Positions 42,119-51,300 of a stretch of 64,000 nt of DNA are shown piece by piece. Source of the stretch: Gemmatimonas phototrophica (GTDB lineage: Bacteria > Gemmatimonadota > Gemmatimonadetes > Gemmatimonadales > Gemmatimonadaceae); the NCBI GenBank assembly GCA_945869195.1, contig CAMBNV010000009.1:45747-109746 (forward strand), in the 5' to 3' direction. The position numbers were made by a program, and so were the translations under genes. Under the pieces are notes generated by a model that had not been told where the DNA came from, ran no database searches, and saw only the letters and a list, made by a program, of their open reading frames with translations. The first letter of the stretch is position 1. Every line of letters starts with the position of its first letter.

Positions 42119-42559
42119 ATGACGATATTCGGCAAGACTGAAAGCTCCAGCCGCACCGTGAGCCACGGAGCGGCAGAGAACACCCTTTCCATCATTTCCA
42201 CTGGCACAATTGTGAGTGGGGACGTCGAATGCCTCGGGGTGCTCCGAGTTGACGGTCAACTCAACGGCAATGTCCGGAATGCACGGCAGGTTATACTGTC
42301 CCATGAGGGCGCCATCACTGGCGACATCTCGGCCGATGAGGTCGTGCTGGGCGGTGTCGTCGAGGGGGCTGTGACGGCGGCCGGGCGGCTCGAGCTGCAG
42401 AGCACGGCCGTAGTGAACGGCGATATCACGACGAAGTCCATCGTCGTGATGGAGGGTGCGCGGATCAACGGCTCACTGAGGATGAACGAACTGGCGCTCG
42501 TCGGGCGCCCAGAAATCGCCCGCGAGACACTGGACGCCAGGGTGCTCAACAAGATGTGA
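42119..42559 (+). CDS. Bactofilin
   Basis: 146 residues with the right-handed beta-helix repeat of bactofilins (DUF583): LSIISTGTIVSGDVECLGVLRVDGQLNGNV, GAITGDISADEVVLGGVVEGAVTAAGRLEL, SIVVMEGARINGSLRMNEL. Unstructured short tails flank it. It polymerises into cytoskeletal sheets or filaments without nucleotide. taggagg precedes the ATG. Fourth gene of the parA-parB-coiled-coil-bactofilin cluster, suggesting a scaffold for origin/ParB positioning or local wall growth. Confidence 0.92.
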   Translation: MTIFGKTESSSRTVSHGAAENTLSIISTGTIVSGDVECLGVLRVDGQLNGNVRNARQVILSHEGAITGDISADEVVLGGVVEGAVTAAGRLELQSTAVVNGDITTKSIVVMEGARINGSLRMNELALVGRPEIARETLDARVLNKM

Positions 42560-42679
42560 CACTCTCGGTCCACCAACGAGCCAGTAGCCCGGTGAGTCGA
42601 ATGATGTCCACACACTTTGTTTGCTATATTCATATGTTTACTTGTTCACTATAACAGAATGCCAATAAAGAAGATAGGC

Positions 42680-43684
42680 ATGCGACGATTTGCCGATAAG
42701 CTTCGTTCGGCGTTTCTTGTCCACATGACTGCCCTAGTAGCGCTCGCCTGTGCGTCCGCCGAAAACGCGACCGATCGATCCACGGAGTTTCGCGTCGCCC
42801 TTCTGACGCCTGGCCCCGTTTCTGACCAGTCGTGGAACTCCGCGGCCTACAGTGGACTGGAGCGGATCCGCGACACTCTCGGGGCGGAGATCAGCCACAT
42901 TCAGACCCGGACACCGGCGGAGTTCGAGGAGAACTTTCGACAGTACGGTGCCAAGGGATACGCCCTCGTAATCGGACATGGATTCGAGTATCAGGATGCC
43001 GCCCAGCGCGTGGCACCCGAGTACCCAAAAACGACCTACGTCACCACGGGCGGAACCGGGGTCGGCCCAAACATCGCCGCGCTCTCGTTCGCCTTCAATG
43101 AACCGTCCTACCTCGCCGGAATGGCCGCCGCCGCCGTCTCAAAGACCGGGATCCTCGGCACCATTGGCGGAACCGCGCTCCCCCCGGTGGCTGCGAGCTT
43201 CACCGCCTTCGAGGCGGGGGCACGCGCCGTGCGTCCCGACATCAAAGTCCTTGGGGCGTTCATTGGAAACTGGGACGATGCCGGCGCGGGCAAAGAGCAG
43301 GCGCTCGCGCAGATTGCTCGCCGTGCCGATGTCATCTTCCAGAACGCCGACGCAGCCGGTCTCGGCGTCTTTCAGGCCGTGCGTGAGTCCAAGGGCGTCT
43401 GGGTCATTGGGGCGAACGCCGACCAGAATGCGCTAGCTCCAAGCGTCACACTCGGGTCCGTGGTGATCGACCTTCCGCTCGCGTTCGCGCTGGTCGCACA
43501 GGAGGTCAGGTCCGGCACATTCGCCCCTCGCGTCGTGCGCTTTGACACCGCGACCGGCGTCGTACGCTGGGTCCCCAACCCGGGGATCGCCGTCATCTCC
43601 GCATCAATGTTGGCACGCCTCGACTCCACGCGCATTCTCTTCGCCGAGCACCGCTTTCTCCTCCCGCCAGGGATGATGCCGTGA
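42680..43684 (+). CDS. BMP-family (PnrA/Med-like) substrate-binding lipoprotein
   Basis: About 334 residues. A signal ends in a lipobox (ALVALACAS). The periplasmic-binding fold shows VALLTPGPVSDQSWNSAAYSGL (the F/Y and SDQSWN ligand region), YPKTTYVTTGG, AFNEPSYLAGMAAA, FIGNWDDAGAGKEQALAQI and GANADQNAL. The family binds purine nucleosides for an ABC importer. Start ATG 42680 (MRRFADK) or 42659. A TATAAC sits at 42650. First gene of a five-gene operon with the permeases below. Confidence 0.88.
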   Translation: MRRFADKLRSAFLVHMTALVALACASAENATDRSTEFRVALLTPGPVSDQSWNSAAYSGLERIRDTLGAEISHIQTRTPAEFEENFRQYGAKGYALVIGHGFEYQDAAQRVAPEYPKTTYVTTGGTGVGPNIAALSFAFNEPSYLAGMAAAAVSKTGILGTIGGTALPPVAASFTAFEAGARAVRPDIKVLGAFIGNWDDAGAGKEQALAQIARRADVIFQNADAAGLGVFQAVRESKGVWVIGANADQNALAPSVTLGSVVIDLPLAFALVAQEVRSGTFAPRVVRFDTATGVVRWVPNPGIAVISASMLARLDSTRILFAEHRFLLPPGMMP

Positions 43685-44460
43685 GCGGGGTCACGCTTGC
43701 CGCCCTTGCCGCGTATCTCGATCCGCTGCTCGATATCGTCGGCACGCCTGACTACGCCCCGGCACTCAACGGCGTGCAGGTCTCGCATCGCGGGCTCGTC
43801 ACGAAAATCGCCGCCGCGGTCGACTGCTCCCAACGCACAATCGACGCCGCAGCCGTCGGCGGTGCGAATTTTCTCCTCGTGCATCATGGCCTCTTCTGGG
43901 GCGGCTTGCAGCCGCTCACCGGGCCGCACCTGGGTCGCGTGCGCGCCCTGCTTCTGGCGGACATTGCCCTCTATTCCGCCCACCTGCCGCTCGATGCGCA
44001 CCCGACGTTCGGCAACTCACGACTCCTTGCCGCTGAGCTCGGTCTCTCTGTGCACGGCGGCTATGCCCGCCACGAACAGATCGACTGCGGCGTCCGCGGC
44101 GAAGCAGATCTCGACACCGCGGTGCTCGTCGAGCGGGTGCGTGCATGGGCGACGCCCTGGGGTCATCACACCGTGGCCTCCGCGATTCCCACGGGACACC
44201 GCACACAGCGCTGGGCGATCTGCTCGGGCGCGGGTGCCCAGGTGGAAACGCTTCGCGAAGCGTACGCCACCGGTGTCGACACGCTGATCGTCGGTGAAGG
44301 CCCGCACTGGAGCGCCGTCGAGGCGCCCGAGCGCGGACTCGTGATCGTTTACGCGGGACACTACGCCACCGAGACCCTCGGCGTGCGTGCGCTCGCCACG
44401 CACCTGTCCGAACACTTCGGACTGCCGTGGGACTTCATCCACTCGCCCACCGGACTGTGA
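43681..44460 (+). CDS. Nif3-like dinuclear metal-center protein (DUF34)
   Basis: 259 residues, full length for the short family form. Metal ligands are visible: LLVHHGLFWGG (HH), IALYSAHLPLDAHPTFGN (H..D..H), and the C-terminal VYAGHYATETLG (H, E). DUF34 proteins bind two metals and have been linked to metal insertion or GTP cyclohydrolase-like annotations; the exact role is unsettled. GTG at 43681 overlaps the BMP stop (GTGA), and its stop overlaps the ABC ATPase start (GTGA), so it is fully embedded in the transporter operon. Confidence 0.9.
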   Translation: MSGVTLAALAAYLDPLLDIVGTPDYAPALNGVQVSHRGLVTKIAAAVDCSQRTIDAAAVGGANFLLVHHGLFWGGLQPLTGPHLGRVRALLLADIALYSAHLPLDAHPTFGNSRLLAAELGLSVHGGYARHEQIDCGVRGEADLDTAVLVERVRAWATPWGHHTVASAIPTGHRTQRWAICSGAGAQVETLREAYATGVDTLIVGEGPHWSAVEAPERGLVIVYAGHYATETLGVRALATHLSEHFGLPWDFIHSPTGL

Positions 44461-45923
44461 CCGGGGACGAGGCGCTCGTCCTTCGTGACGTGCGCCGGTG
44501 CTTCGGACGTACCGTCGCACTCGACGGCGCCTCCTGCACGGTGCGACGCGGCACGATCCACGCCCTGCTCGGCGAAAACGGGGCCGGCAAAACGACGCTG
44601 ATGCGGATTGCGTTCGGCCTGCTGCAGCCCGATGCGGGAGAACTCCGCCTGGACGGAGTCCCGACCACCCTACGCTCGAGCCGCGACGCGATCGCGCGCG
44701 GCGTGGGCATGGTACACCAGCACTTCATGCTCGTACCGGCGATGACGGTGGCCGAAAACGTCGCCCTTGGCGCGCACGGACGCTACGACCGCGACGCGAC
44801 CGCGGCGCGCATCGTAGCGATTGGCCGCGATTCCGGGCTCGTACTCGATCCGGCCGCGCGCGTCGCGGACCTCCCCGTGGGCGCACAACAGCGCCTCGAA
44901 ATCATCAAAGCACTCGCGCAAGACGCACGAGTGCTCCTCCTCGACGAACCGACCGCGGTGCTCTCACCGGCCGAAAGCGTCGCCCTCCTCCGGTGGTTGC
45001 GCCGCTACGCCGAGTCTGGCGGAACGGTTGTCCTCATCACACACAAGCTGCGCGACGCCTGCGCGTTCGCAGACGATGTCACGGTGCTGCGGCGTGGACG
45101 TACGGTCCTCGCGGGACGCTTCAACGACCTAACGGAGGTGTCGGTGGTCGCGGCCCTTGTCGGCGACATCGAGTCACCCCGCGAGACACCTGGGGTGGGC
45201 GCACCGGGTGGCGCGGGCGATACCGCGCCCGTCCTCCAGCTCGATGGAGTCGACTACCTCGACGCACGGGGCGTCATGCGACTCCGCGCCGCCACACTCA
45301 GTGTCTGCGCCGGCGAGGTTCTCGGTGTGATTGGCGTGGAGGGGGCCGGGCAACGCGAGTTGCTGCGGATCCTCGCCGGACGGCTCGCTCCGACGCGGGG
45401 GCGCGCGACGCGCCCCGCACGGGTGGGCTTCATTCCCGAGGACCGCGTGCATGACGCGTTGATCCCCGCACTCTCCCTCACAGAGAACTTCGCCCTCGCG
45501 CAAGCCGGGTCCGCGCATGGCTCCCTGCCGTGGACTCGGCTTCGGCGCGCGACCGAAGAGGTCGTGCGCGCATTCGATGTGCGCACGGACAGCACGGAAA
45601 CGCCGGCGCGCGAGCTCTCGGGGGGTAACCAACAGAAATTTATTGTCGGTCGAGAGCGGGTCTTCGGCGGAATGGCCCTCGTGGCGGAAAACCCGACGCG
45701 CGGACTTGACCATCGCGCCACCAGACGCGTACTCGACGAGATCGCCCGCTCCCAAGAGTCGCGCGCTCAGGCGATCGTGCTGTACTCGAGTGACCTCGAC
45801 GAAGTCCTCTCCGTGGCAACCCGGGTCGTGGCCTGCTTCAACGGAACGGTGCGCGAGGTACCGGCGTCGGCAGACCCCACAGACCGTTCCCCCTACACGC
45901 GCGCACTGATGGGCGCATGCTAA
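44457..45923 (+). CDS. Nucleoside/sugar ABC transporter ATPase (two NBDs)
   Basis: About 488 residues with two ATPase halves. NBD1: Walker A LLGENGAGKTTLMR, Q-loop MVHQHFMLVP, LPVGAQQRLEIIKAL (signature), LLLDEPTAVL. NBD2: Walker A replaced by GVEGAGQRELL (usual in the second half of this family), LSGGNQQKFIVGRE signature, VAENPTRGLDH. Drives import with the two permeases below. Start GTG 44457 in a GTGA overlap. Part of the BMP-type nucleoside importer. Confidence 0.92.
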   Translation: MTGDEALVLRDVRRCFGRTVALDGASCTVRRGTIHALLGENGAGKTTLMRIAFGLLQPDAGELRLDGVPTTLRSSRDAIARGVGMVHQHFMLVPAMTVAENVALGAHGRYDRDATAARIVAIGRDSGLVLDPAARVADLPVGAQQRLEIIKALAQDARVLLLDEPTAVLSPAESVALLRWLRRYAESGGTVVLITHKLRDACAFADDVTVLRRGRTVLAGRFNDLTEVSVVAALVGDIESPRETPGVGAPGGAGDTAPVLQLDGVDYLDARGVMRLRAATLSVCAGEVLGVIGVEGAGQRELLRILAGRLAPTRGRATRPARVGFIPEDRVHDALIPALSLTENFALAQAGSAHGSLPWTRLRRATEEVVRAFDVRTDSTETPARELSGGNQQKFIVGRERVFGGMALVAENPTRGLDHRATRRVLDEIARSQESRAQAIVLYSSDLDEVLSVATRVVACFNGTVREVPASADPTDRSPYTRALMGAC

Positions 45924-46879
45924 TGGACGTACTCGCCGCGCTCTGGGACGGGGCCTTCGGATCGGCCGCCGCCTTCTGGTCGGCGACGCTGGTGCGCGCC
46001 ACACCACTGATGCTCGTGGGCCTCGCCGTGGCCGTGGCTTTTCGCGCTGGGGTAGTGAACATCGGCGCCGAGGGGCAATTGGTCCTCGGTGCCATCGCGG
46101 CGACGGCGGTCGCGCAGTGGCTTGGTGCGGCACCAGGGATCATCACCATCCCGGCGATGGCGCTTGGCGGGATGGCGGCGGGCGCGGCCTGGGCGGGAAT
46201 CGCAGCGTGGCTCCGACGACGGAGCGGCGTCCTCGAGGTGATCAGCACACTGCTGTTGAACTTTATCGCGCTGGCGCTGTTGAGCTGGGTAGTCCGCGGT
46301 CCACTCCAGGAACCCACGGGCATCTATCCGCAATCCTCCACGATAGCGGCCGGCGCACACTGGCCCTTCTTGCTCGAGGGACAACGACTCCACCTCGGCT
46401 TCGCCTTCGGGCTCTCGCTCGCCGCGGCGAGTTGGTACTGGCTCGCACATACCGCGAGTGGCTTTCGTGTCCGCGTGGCCGGGGCGGGGGCACGCGCGGC
46501 GGCAAGCGCCGGCGGGGTGGACGTCGCGCGCACTACGTTTGGCGTCTTCCTCATCAGCGGAGCCTGCGCCGGGCTTGCCGGAGCCTCGGAAGTAGGCGGC
46601 GTCACCTGGGCGCTCTACGAGGGAATCTCGCCGGGCTACGGGTACACCGCGATCGCGGTCGCGCTGCTCGCGCGCCTCGACCCGCGTTGGGTGGTCGTCA
46701 GCGCGATTTTTTTTGGCGCACTCGAAGCCGGAGCCGCGGCGATGCAGCGGGATGCAGGCGTTCCGGCCGTGCTCGTTCAGGTGTTCGTTGCCCTGGTGAT
46801 CCTTGGTGTGCTCGCGGGAACGCAGCTGCGCGACTGGCGGCGTGAGCAGCGACTCGTCGCACGAGCGGAGGCGGCATGA
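45917..46879 (+). CDS. Nucleoside ABC transporter permease (first)
   Basis: About 320 residues, 8-9 membrane segments, BPD_transp_2 family. FRAGVVNIGAEGQLVLGA (EAA-like signature), VLEVISTLLLNFIALALL, and GGVDVARTTFGVFLISGACAGLAGASEV are recognisable. Starts inside the ATPase gene (ATG 45917, overlap 7 bp) and its stop overlaps the second permease by 4 bp. Forms the heterodimeric channel with it. Confidence 0.9.
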   Translation: MLMDVLAALWDGAFGSAAAFWSATLVRATPLMLVGLAVAVAFRAGVVNIGAEGQLVLGAIAATAVAQWLGAAPGIITIPAMALGGMAAGAAWAGIAAWLRRRSGVLEVISTLLLNFIALALLSWVVRGPLQEPTGIYPQSSTIAAGAHWPFLLEGQRLHLGFAFGLSLAAASWYWLAHTASGFRVRVAGAGARAAASAGGVDVARTTFGVFLISGACAGLAGASEVGGVTWALYEGISPGYGYTAIAVALLARLDPRWVVVSAIFFGALEAGAAAMQRDAGVPAVLVQVFVALVILGVLAGTQLRDWRREQRLVARAEAA

Positions 46880-47781
46880 TGGAGCTGCTACTGGTCCCGT
46901 TCATGGAAGCCGCCGTGCGTACCGCGACACCACTGGCCTTCGCCGCGCTCGGGGAACTCGTCGCCGAGCGCTCGGGGGTGATCAACCTGGGACTCGAAGG
47001 CGCGATTATCGCCGGCTGCCTGGGCGCACTCGTCGCGGCGGGCCTCGGTGGACCACTCCTCGGATTCGTTGGTGGTCTGGCCGCCGGCGCTGGAATCACC
47101 GCGGTCTTCGCCTACTTCGTAATCAGCTTGCGGACCGACCAAATCCTTGCCGGCACCGCGGTGACCATGCTCGGCCTCGGGCTCACAGGGGCGATCTATC
47201 GTGGCCTCTACGGCAGCGGCGGCGCCGGACTCGTCCTCTCCACCATCGCCCCCATCGCGATCCCCGGTCTCTCGGCCATTCCGCTCGTCGGTCCGGCCCT
47301 CTTTCGGCAGACCGTGCCGACCTACGCCCTCTATCTGATGGTCCCGCTCATCGCCTGGTGGCTCCGCAACACGCACGCGGGCCTCGCCTTGCGCGCTACG
47401 GGCGAACACCACGAGGCGGCGGAAGCAGCGGGGATTGCACCACGTCGGGTCCGGTGGGGAGCGCTGCTCTTCGCCGGCGCCCTGGGCGGACTGTGCGGCG
47501 CAACACTCGTGCTCGCACAGGTGGGGACGTTTAGCGAGGGGATGAGTGCCGGACGGGGATTCATCGCGATTGCCATTGTGGTGCTCGGTCGCTGGTCGGC
47601 GTTCGGCACCGCCCTGGCCGCCCTCGGCTTCGGCGCGGCCTTCGCGCTACAGTACCTGTTTCAGGCGCTGGGGTGGTCGCTACCCTACCAGCTGTTCATC
47701 GCGTTGCCGTATGTCCTGACGCTCGCGCTGCTCGCGCTCCTCCGCGGTCGCGCCACCGCTCCCGCGGGACTCGGTTCCTGA
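46876..47781 (+). CDS. Nucleoside ABC transporter permease (second)
   Basis: 301 residues, about 8 membrane segments. FAALGELVAERSGVINLGLEGAIIAGC is the family signature; LRTDQILAGTAVTMLGLGLTG and SAGRGFIAIAIVVLGRWSAFGT follow. Starts at ATGATG in overlap with the previous stop. Last gene of the importer operon; a convergent pilin gene follows after 44 bp. Confidence 0.9.
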   Translation: MMELLLVPFMEAAVRTATPLAFAALGELVAERSGVINLGLEGAIIAGCLGALVAAGLGGPLLGFVGGLAAGAGITAVFAYFVISLRTDQILAGTAVTMLGLGLTGAIYRGLYGSGGAGLVLSTIAPIAIPGLSAIPLVGPALFRQTVPTYALYLMVPLIAWWLRNTHAGLALRATGEHHEAAEAAGIAPRRVRWGALLFAGALGGLCGATLVLAQVGTFSEGMSAGRGFIAIAIVVLGRWSAFGTALAALGFGAAFALQYLFQALGWSLPYQLFIALPYVLTLALLALLRGRATAPAGLGS

Positions 47782-47825
47782 GCTCACCGAGGACGAGCGG
47801 CGTGCCGGCTCGTCGCCGAACCCAC

Positions 47826-48206
47826 TCACTGACAGGCGATGATGCCCGCGGATGTCGCGGGTTCGGCAGGGGCGATACTGCCGATAAACATCGCGCAGGT
47901 GGACGGGATCGCCGCCGGGTGTGTCGCGGTCGCCGACCAACCATTAGCCGTCGCATCCACGATCGTCAGCTGCACGCCGCTCGACGCATGGAACGCGAGT
48001 TGTGCGGTGTCGGTCGAGTAGGTGGCCCACTCGGATAGGTACACCTCTTGCGCTGTGGCGAGGCTGTGTAAGTCCGCTTTGATACTCGCCGACAACGCGC
48101 GCGCCTTGGTCCCACCGAGCTTCGGCAGCGCAATCATGGCCAGGAGACCGATGACCACAACAACGACGAGTAGTTCGATGAGGGTGAATCCACGACGCCT
48201 GGCCAT
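47826..48206 (-). CDS. Type IV pilin-like protein
   Basis: 126 residues. Short positive leader MARRRG, then the processed N-terminus FTLIELLVVVVVIGLLAMIALP with Phe+1 and Glu+5. Globular part with KADLHSLATAQEVYLSEWATYSTD (a pseudopilin-like pattern) and two late Cys (STCAMF, IIACQ) that could form the D-region disulfide. Start ATG 48206 with ggag upstream. No pilus assembly genes nearby; convergent with the ABC operon. Confidence 0.88.
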   Translation of the reverse strand: MARRRGFTLIELLVVVVVIGLLAMIALPKLGGTKARALSASIKADLHSLATAQEVYLSEWATYSTDTAQLAFHASSGVQLTIVDATANGWSATATHPAAIPSTCAMFIGSIAPAEPATSAGIIACQ

Positions 48207-48354
48207 TGAACTCCGCCTTTGAAAAGGAGTGGAGTCGTCCACTCTGCGTCTACGCCGCACGGTCCTTACGCTCAGAAGAAGATGGCCGGCCGCTCGGCAG
48301 ACCGCGAGAGGCGACGCCTCGCCATTCCGAGCACTCCAGACGCGCCGCAGAGGG

Positions 48355-51291
48355 CTATGCCTTTGCGTCGAGCCAATTTCGCCCCGTACCAATGTCGACG
48401 ACAAGCGGAACGTCGAGCACACTCGCGGTCGTCATCTCCCGTTGCACAAGCGCGTGCAATACCTCCTCTTCGTGCGGCGGGAACTCGAATACCAGCTCGT
48501 CGTGCACCTGCAGTAACATCTTTGCTTGGAGGGCCGTGGTGCGTAGCGCGCGCTGGATGCCGAGCATCGCGATCTTAATCAGGTCCGCGGCAGAGCCCTG
48601 AATCGGGGAGTTTTGCGCGAGTCGTTCACCGAACGCGCGGGTGTTGAAGTTGCGGTCGCGGATCTCGGGGATATATCGCCGCCGCTTGACGATGGTTTCG
48701 ACGTAGCCCCGCGTGCGCGCCTGTTCGACCGACGCGTCGAGCCAGTGCCGGACACCAGCAAAACGCACGAAGTAGGTCTCGATGAACACCTTCGCCTCTG
48801 CGTGATCGACCTTGAGTTGACGCGACAGGGCGTGCGCGCCCTGTCCATAGATCGTCGCAAAGTTGATGGTCTTCGCGCGCGCGCGCATCTCGCTCGTCAC
48901 GAGCTCGAGTGGGGTGTCGAAGATCACGCTGGCGGTCTGGCGATGGATGTCTCCGCCGGCACGAAAAGCCTCGACAAAGGCCGGGTCGTGCGAGAGGTGG
49001 GCGAGCAGTCGCAGTTCGATCTGCGAGTAGTCCGCCGCCATCAAGCGCCACCCGGCCCGGGGGATGAAGCCGCGGCGAATGTCTTTTCCGAGTTCGCGGC
49101 GGATCGGAATGTTCTGGAGATTCGGATCGCTGGACGAGAGTCGGCCCGTGCTCGCCACGGTCTGGTTGAACGAGGTGTGCAGCCGACCGGTCCGAGGATT
49201 CACCAACACCGGAAGTGTGTCCAGATACGTGTTCTCGAGCTTGGCGAGTTCGCGGTACTCCATGAGCAGCCCCGGGAGTGCGTGTCCCTCATCGGCGAGC
49301 TCCTGCAGGACACTCGCGTCGGTACTCGGTCCCGTGGCGGTCTTCTTCTTAATCGGCATCCCGAGCTTCTCGAAGAGGATCGCCCGCAGCTGCGGGTTGG
49401 ATGCGATGTTGAACTCCTCGCCCGCCTCGCCGTGGATCTGGCGCTCGAGCTCGCGTCGTGCGGCCTCGAAGCGCGTCTTGAGTGAGTGGAACCATGGGAC
49501 GTCAATCGTCACGCCCGTCCACTCCATCTCGGCGAGCACCCCGACCAACGGAATCTCAACGTCGCGTAGGAGCGCTCCCACCTCTTGGTCGGCGAGTCGG
49601 GGTTCAAAGAGCGCACGGAGCCGCAACGCGATATCACTGTCGGCGCAGGAGTAGTCCCGCGCCGCCACGATCGGGACCTCGGGATACGGGACCTGCTGTT
49701 TACCCTTGCCGCAGAGCTCATCATAGGCCGTCATCGCCACGCCGAGAAACTCGACCGAGAGCGCGTCGAGCGCATGCGAGCGCCGACTCGGATCGAGCAC
49801 GTAACTGGCGAGCATCGAATCAAAGTCGAGGCCCCGCAACTCTACCCCCGCACGCCGCAGCACGAGGACGTCATACTTGGCGTTGTGGGCGGTCTTCCGT
49901 ACATCCGGATCCTCGAGGAGCGCGCGCAGCGGCGCCATGGCGTCAGAGAGAAGCGGCGGAAGATTCACTACCGCGTGAGCGCCCTCGGCGAGCAGTCGCG
50001 CCGCGATCGAACTCTCCGCCGAGAGGGCCTTCTTCGGCTTCACCGGCGCGTCCCCGAGCGCGAGGCCGCCCTGCGCTTCGCGCGGTACGTGATGACCGAA
50101 CGGCAGATACCAGCTCTTCCCGAGTGCCGTGCCGATAGAAATCGCGACGAGATTGGCACGCATCGGCGTGATCATCGGAGGCGCATCGGCGTCGAGCGTC
50201 GTTTCGGTGTCGACGGCGATCATTCCCGCAACGCGCGCTTCGGCGATCATCAGGGCGACGAGCTCTGGTGTGTCCGCGACCCGATAGTCCGTGGCAACCG
50301 CCGCCGGTGTGCCAGGAATTGTGCCCAGGACCTCGCCTGATACCTCGCCCGGCATGGTGACGTGCGCCGCCGGCTTCCCTCCGTCCACCTGCACCGCGGC
50401 CGCGCGCGCGGCGGCGTGAAACTCGAGCTCAACAAAGAGGTCCCGGAGCGCGCCCCAGTCGGGCGTATTGAGCGCGAGCGCGTCGAGGTTGAGTGCCACG
50501 GGGAGTTCGTCCTGCAGTGTGACGAGTCGCTTACTCAACCGCGCGGCGTCCACCTGCTCCACCAGCGCGTTGCGTGTGCGTGTGGGCTCGATCTCCTCCA
50601 CGTGCGCCAACATCTCCTCGACCGTGCCCCAGCGGTGAATAAGCGCGCGCGCGCCCTTGTCGCCGATGCCGCGTACGCCGGGCACATTATCGGCCGTGTC
50701 GCCGACGAGCGCGAGATAGTCGACGACCCGCTCGGGCGCGACGCCGAGCCGCTCGTGCGCATTTTCGAGTCCGTACCACTTCTCGACGGTGCGCCCCGGC
50801 GGGCCATGCCAGGGATTGAGCACCCAGACTTTGGGGCCGACGAGCTGCAGTAAATCCTTGTCACCCGACACGACACAGACCTCGATGTCCCGCGCCGCCC
50901 CCTGCTTGGCCAGCGTGGCAATCACATCGTCGGCCTCGAAACCATCAAGCGCGAGCGCCGGAATACGGAACGCCTTGAGAAGTTGCCAGACACGCTCAAG
51001 GCCGGTGTCGAAGTCCTCCTGCTCCTCTGCCGGCAGCGGCACGCGATTCGCCTTGTACGACGCCAGCATCTCTTCGCGCCCCGAGGAGCCCGCGTCGTTC
51101 ACCCACGCGAGATGGTCGGGTTGATGTTTTTCGATAAGGCGCTTGAGGAAATCACTGACTCCTTTCGCCATCCCGGTGTTCTCGCCGCGCGCGTTGCGCA
51201 GCGGGGCACTGCCACCAAGAGCATGGAACGCGCGGAAGATCAGCGCGTAACCATCGATGAGATAGAGCCGTGGGCGACCCGGGATCGACAT
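48355..51291 (-). CDS. polA: DNA polymerase I
   Basis: 978 residues with all three domains. N-terminal 5' nuclease: YLIDGYALIFRAFHAL, DGFEADDVIATLA, VVSGDKDLLQLV, GDTADNVPGVRGIGDKGA. Proofreading 3'-5' exonuclease looks intact: AVDTETT (ExoI), HNAKYDVLVL (ExoII), YSCADSD (ExoIII). Polymerase: DPNLQNIPIR, ADYSQIELRLLAHLS (motif A), RARAKTINFATIYGQG (motif B), LLQVHDELVFE (motif C). ATG at 51291. Primer removal and repair. Confidence 0.97.
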   Translation of the reverse strand: MSIPGRPRLYLIDGYALIFRAFHALGGSAPLRNARGENTGMAKGVSDFLKRLIEKHQPDHLAWVNDAGSSGREEMLASYKANRVPLPAEEQEDFDTGLERVWQLLKAFRIPALALDGFEADDVIATLAKQGAARDIEVCVVSGDKDLLQLVGPKVWVLNPWHGPPGRTVEKWYGLENAHERLGVAPERVVDYLALVGDTADNVPGVRGIGDKGARALIHRWGTVEEMLAHVEEIEPTRTRNALVEQVDAARLSKRLVTLQDELPVALNLDALALNTPDWGALRDLFVELEFHAAARAAAVQVDGGKPAAHVTMPGEVSGEVLGTIPGTPAAVATDYRVADTPELVALMIAEARVAGMIAVDTETTLDADAPPMITPMRANLVAISIGTALGKSWYLPFGHHVPREAQGGLALGDAPVKPKKALSAESSIAARLLAEGAHAVVNLPPLLSDAMAPLRALLEDPDVRKTAHNAKYDVLVLRRAGVELRGLDFDSMLASYVLDPSRRSHALDALSVEFLGVAMTAYDELCGKGKQQVPYPEVPIVAARDYSCADSDIALRLRALFEPRLADQEVGALLRDVEIPLVGVLAEMEWTGVTIDVPWFHSLKTRFEAARRELERQIHGEAGEEFNIASNPQLRAILFEKLGMPIKKKTATGPSTDASVLQELADEGHALPGLLMEYRELAKLENTYLDTLPVLVNPRTGRLHTSFNQTVASTGRLSSSDPNLQNIPIRRELGKDIRRGFIPRAGWRLMAADYSQIELRLLAHLSHDPAFVEAFRAGGDIHRQTASVIFDTPLELVTSEMRARAKTINFATIYGQGAHALSRQLKVDHAEAKVFIETYFVRFAGVRHWLDASVEQARTRGYVETIVKRRRYIPEIRDRNFNTRAFGERLAQNSPIQGSAADLIKIAMLGIQRALRTTALQAKMLLQVHDELVFEFPPHEEEVLHALVQREMTTASVLDVPLVVDIGTGRNWLDAKA

Positions 51292-51300
51292 ACGCGAAAG

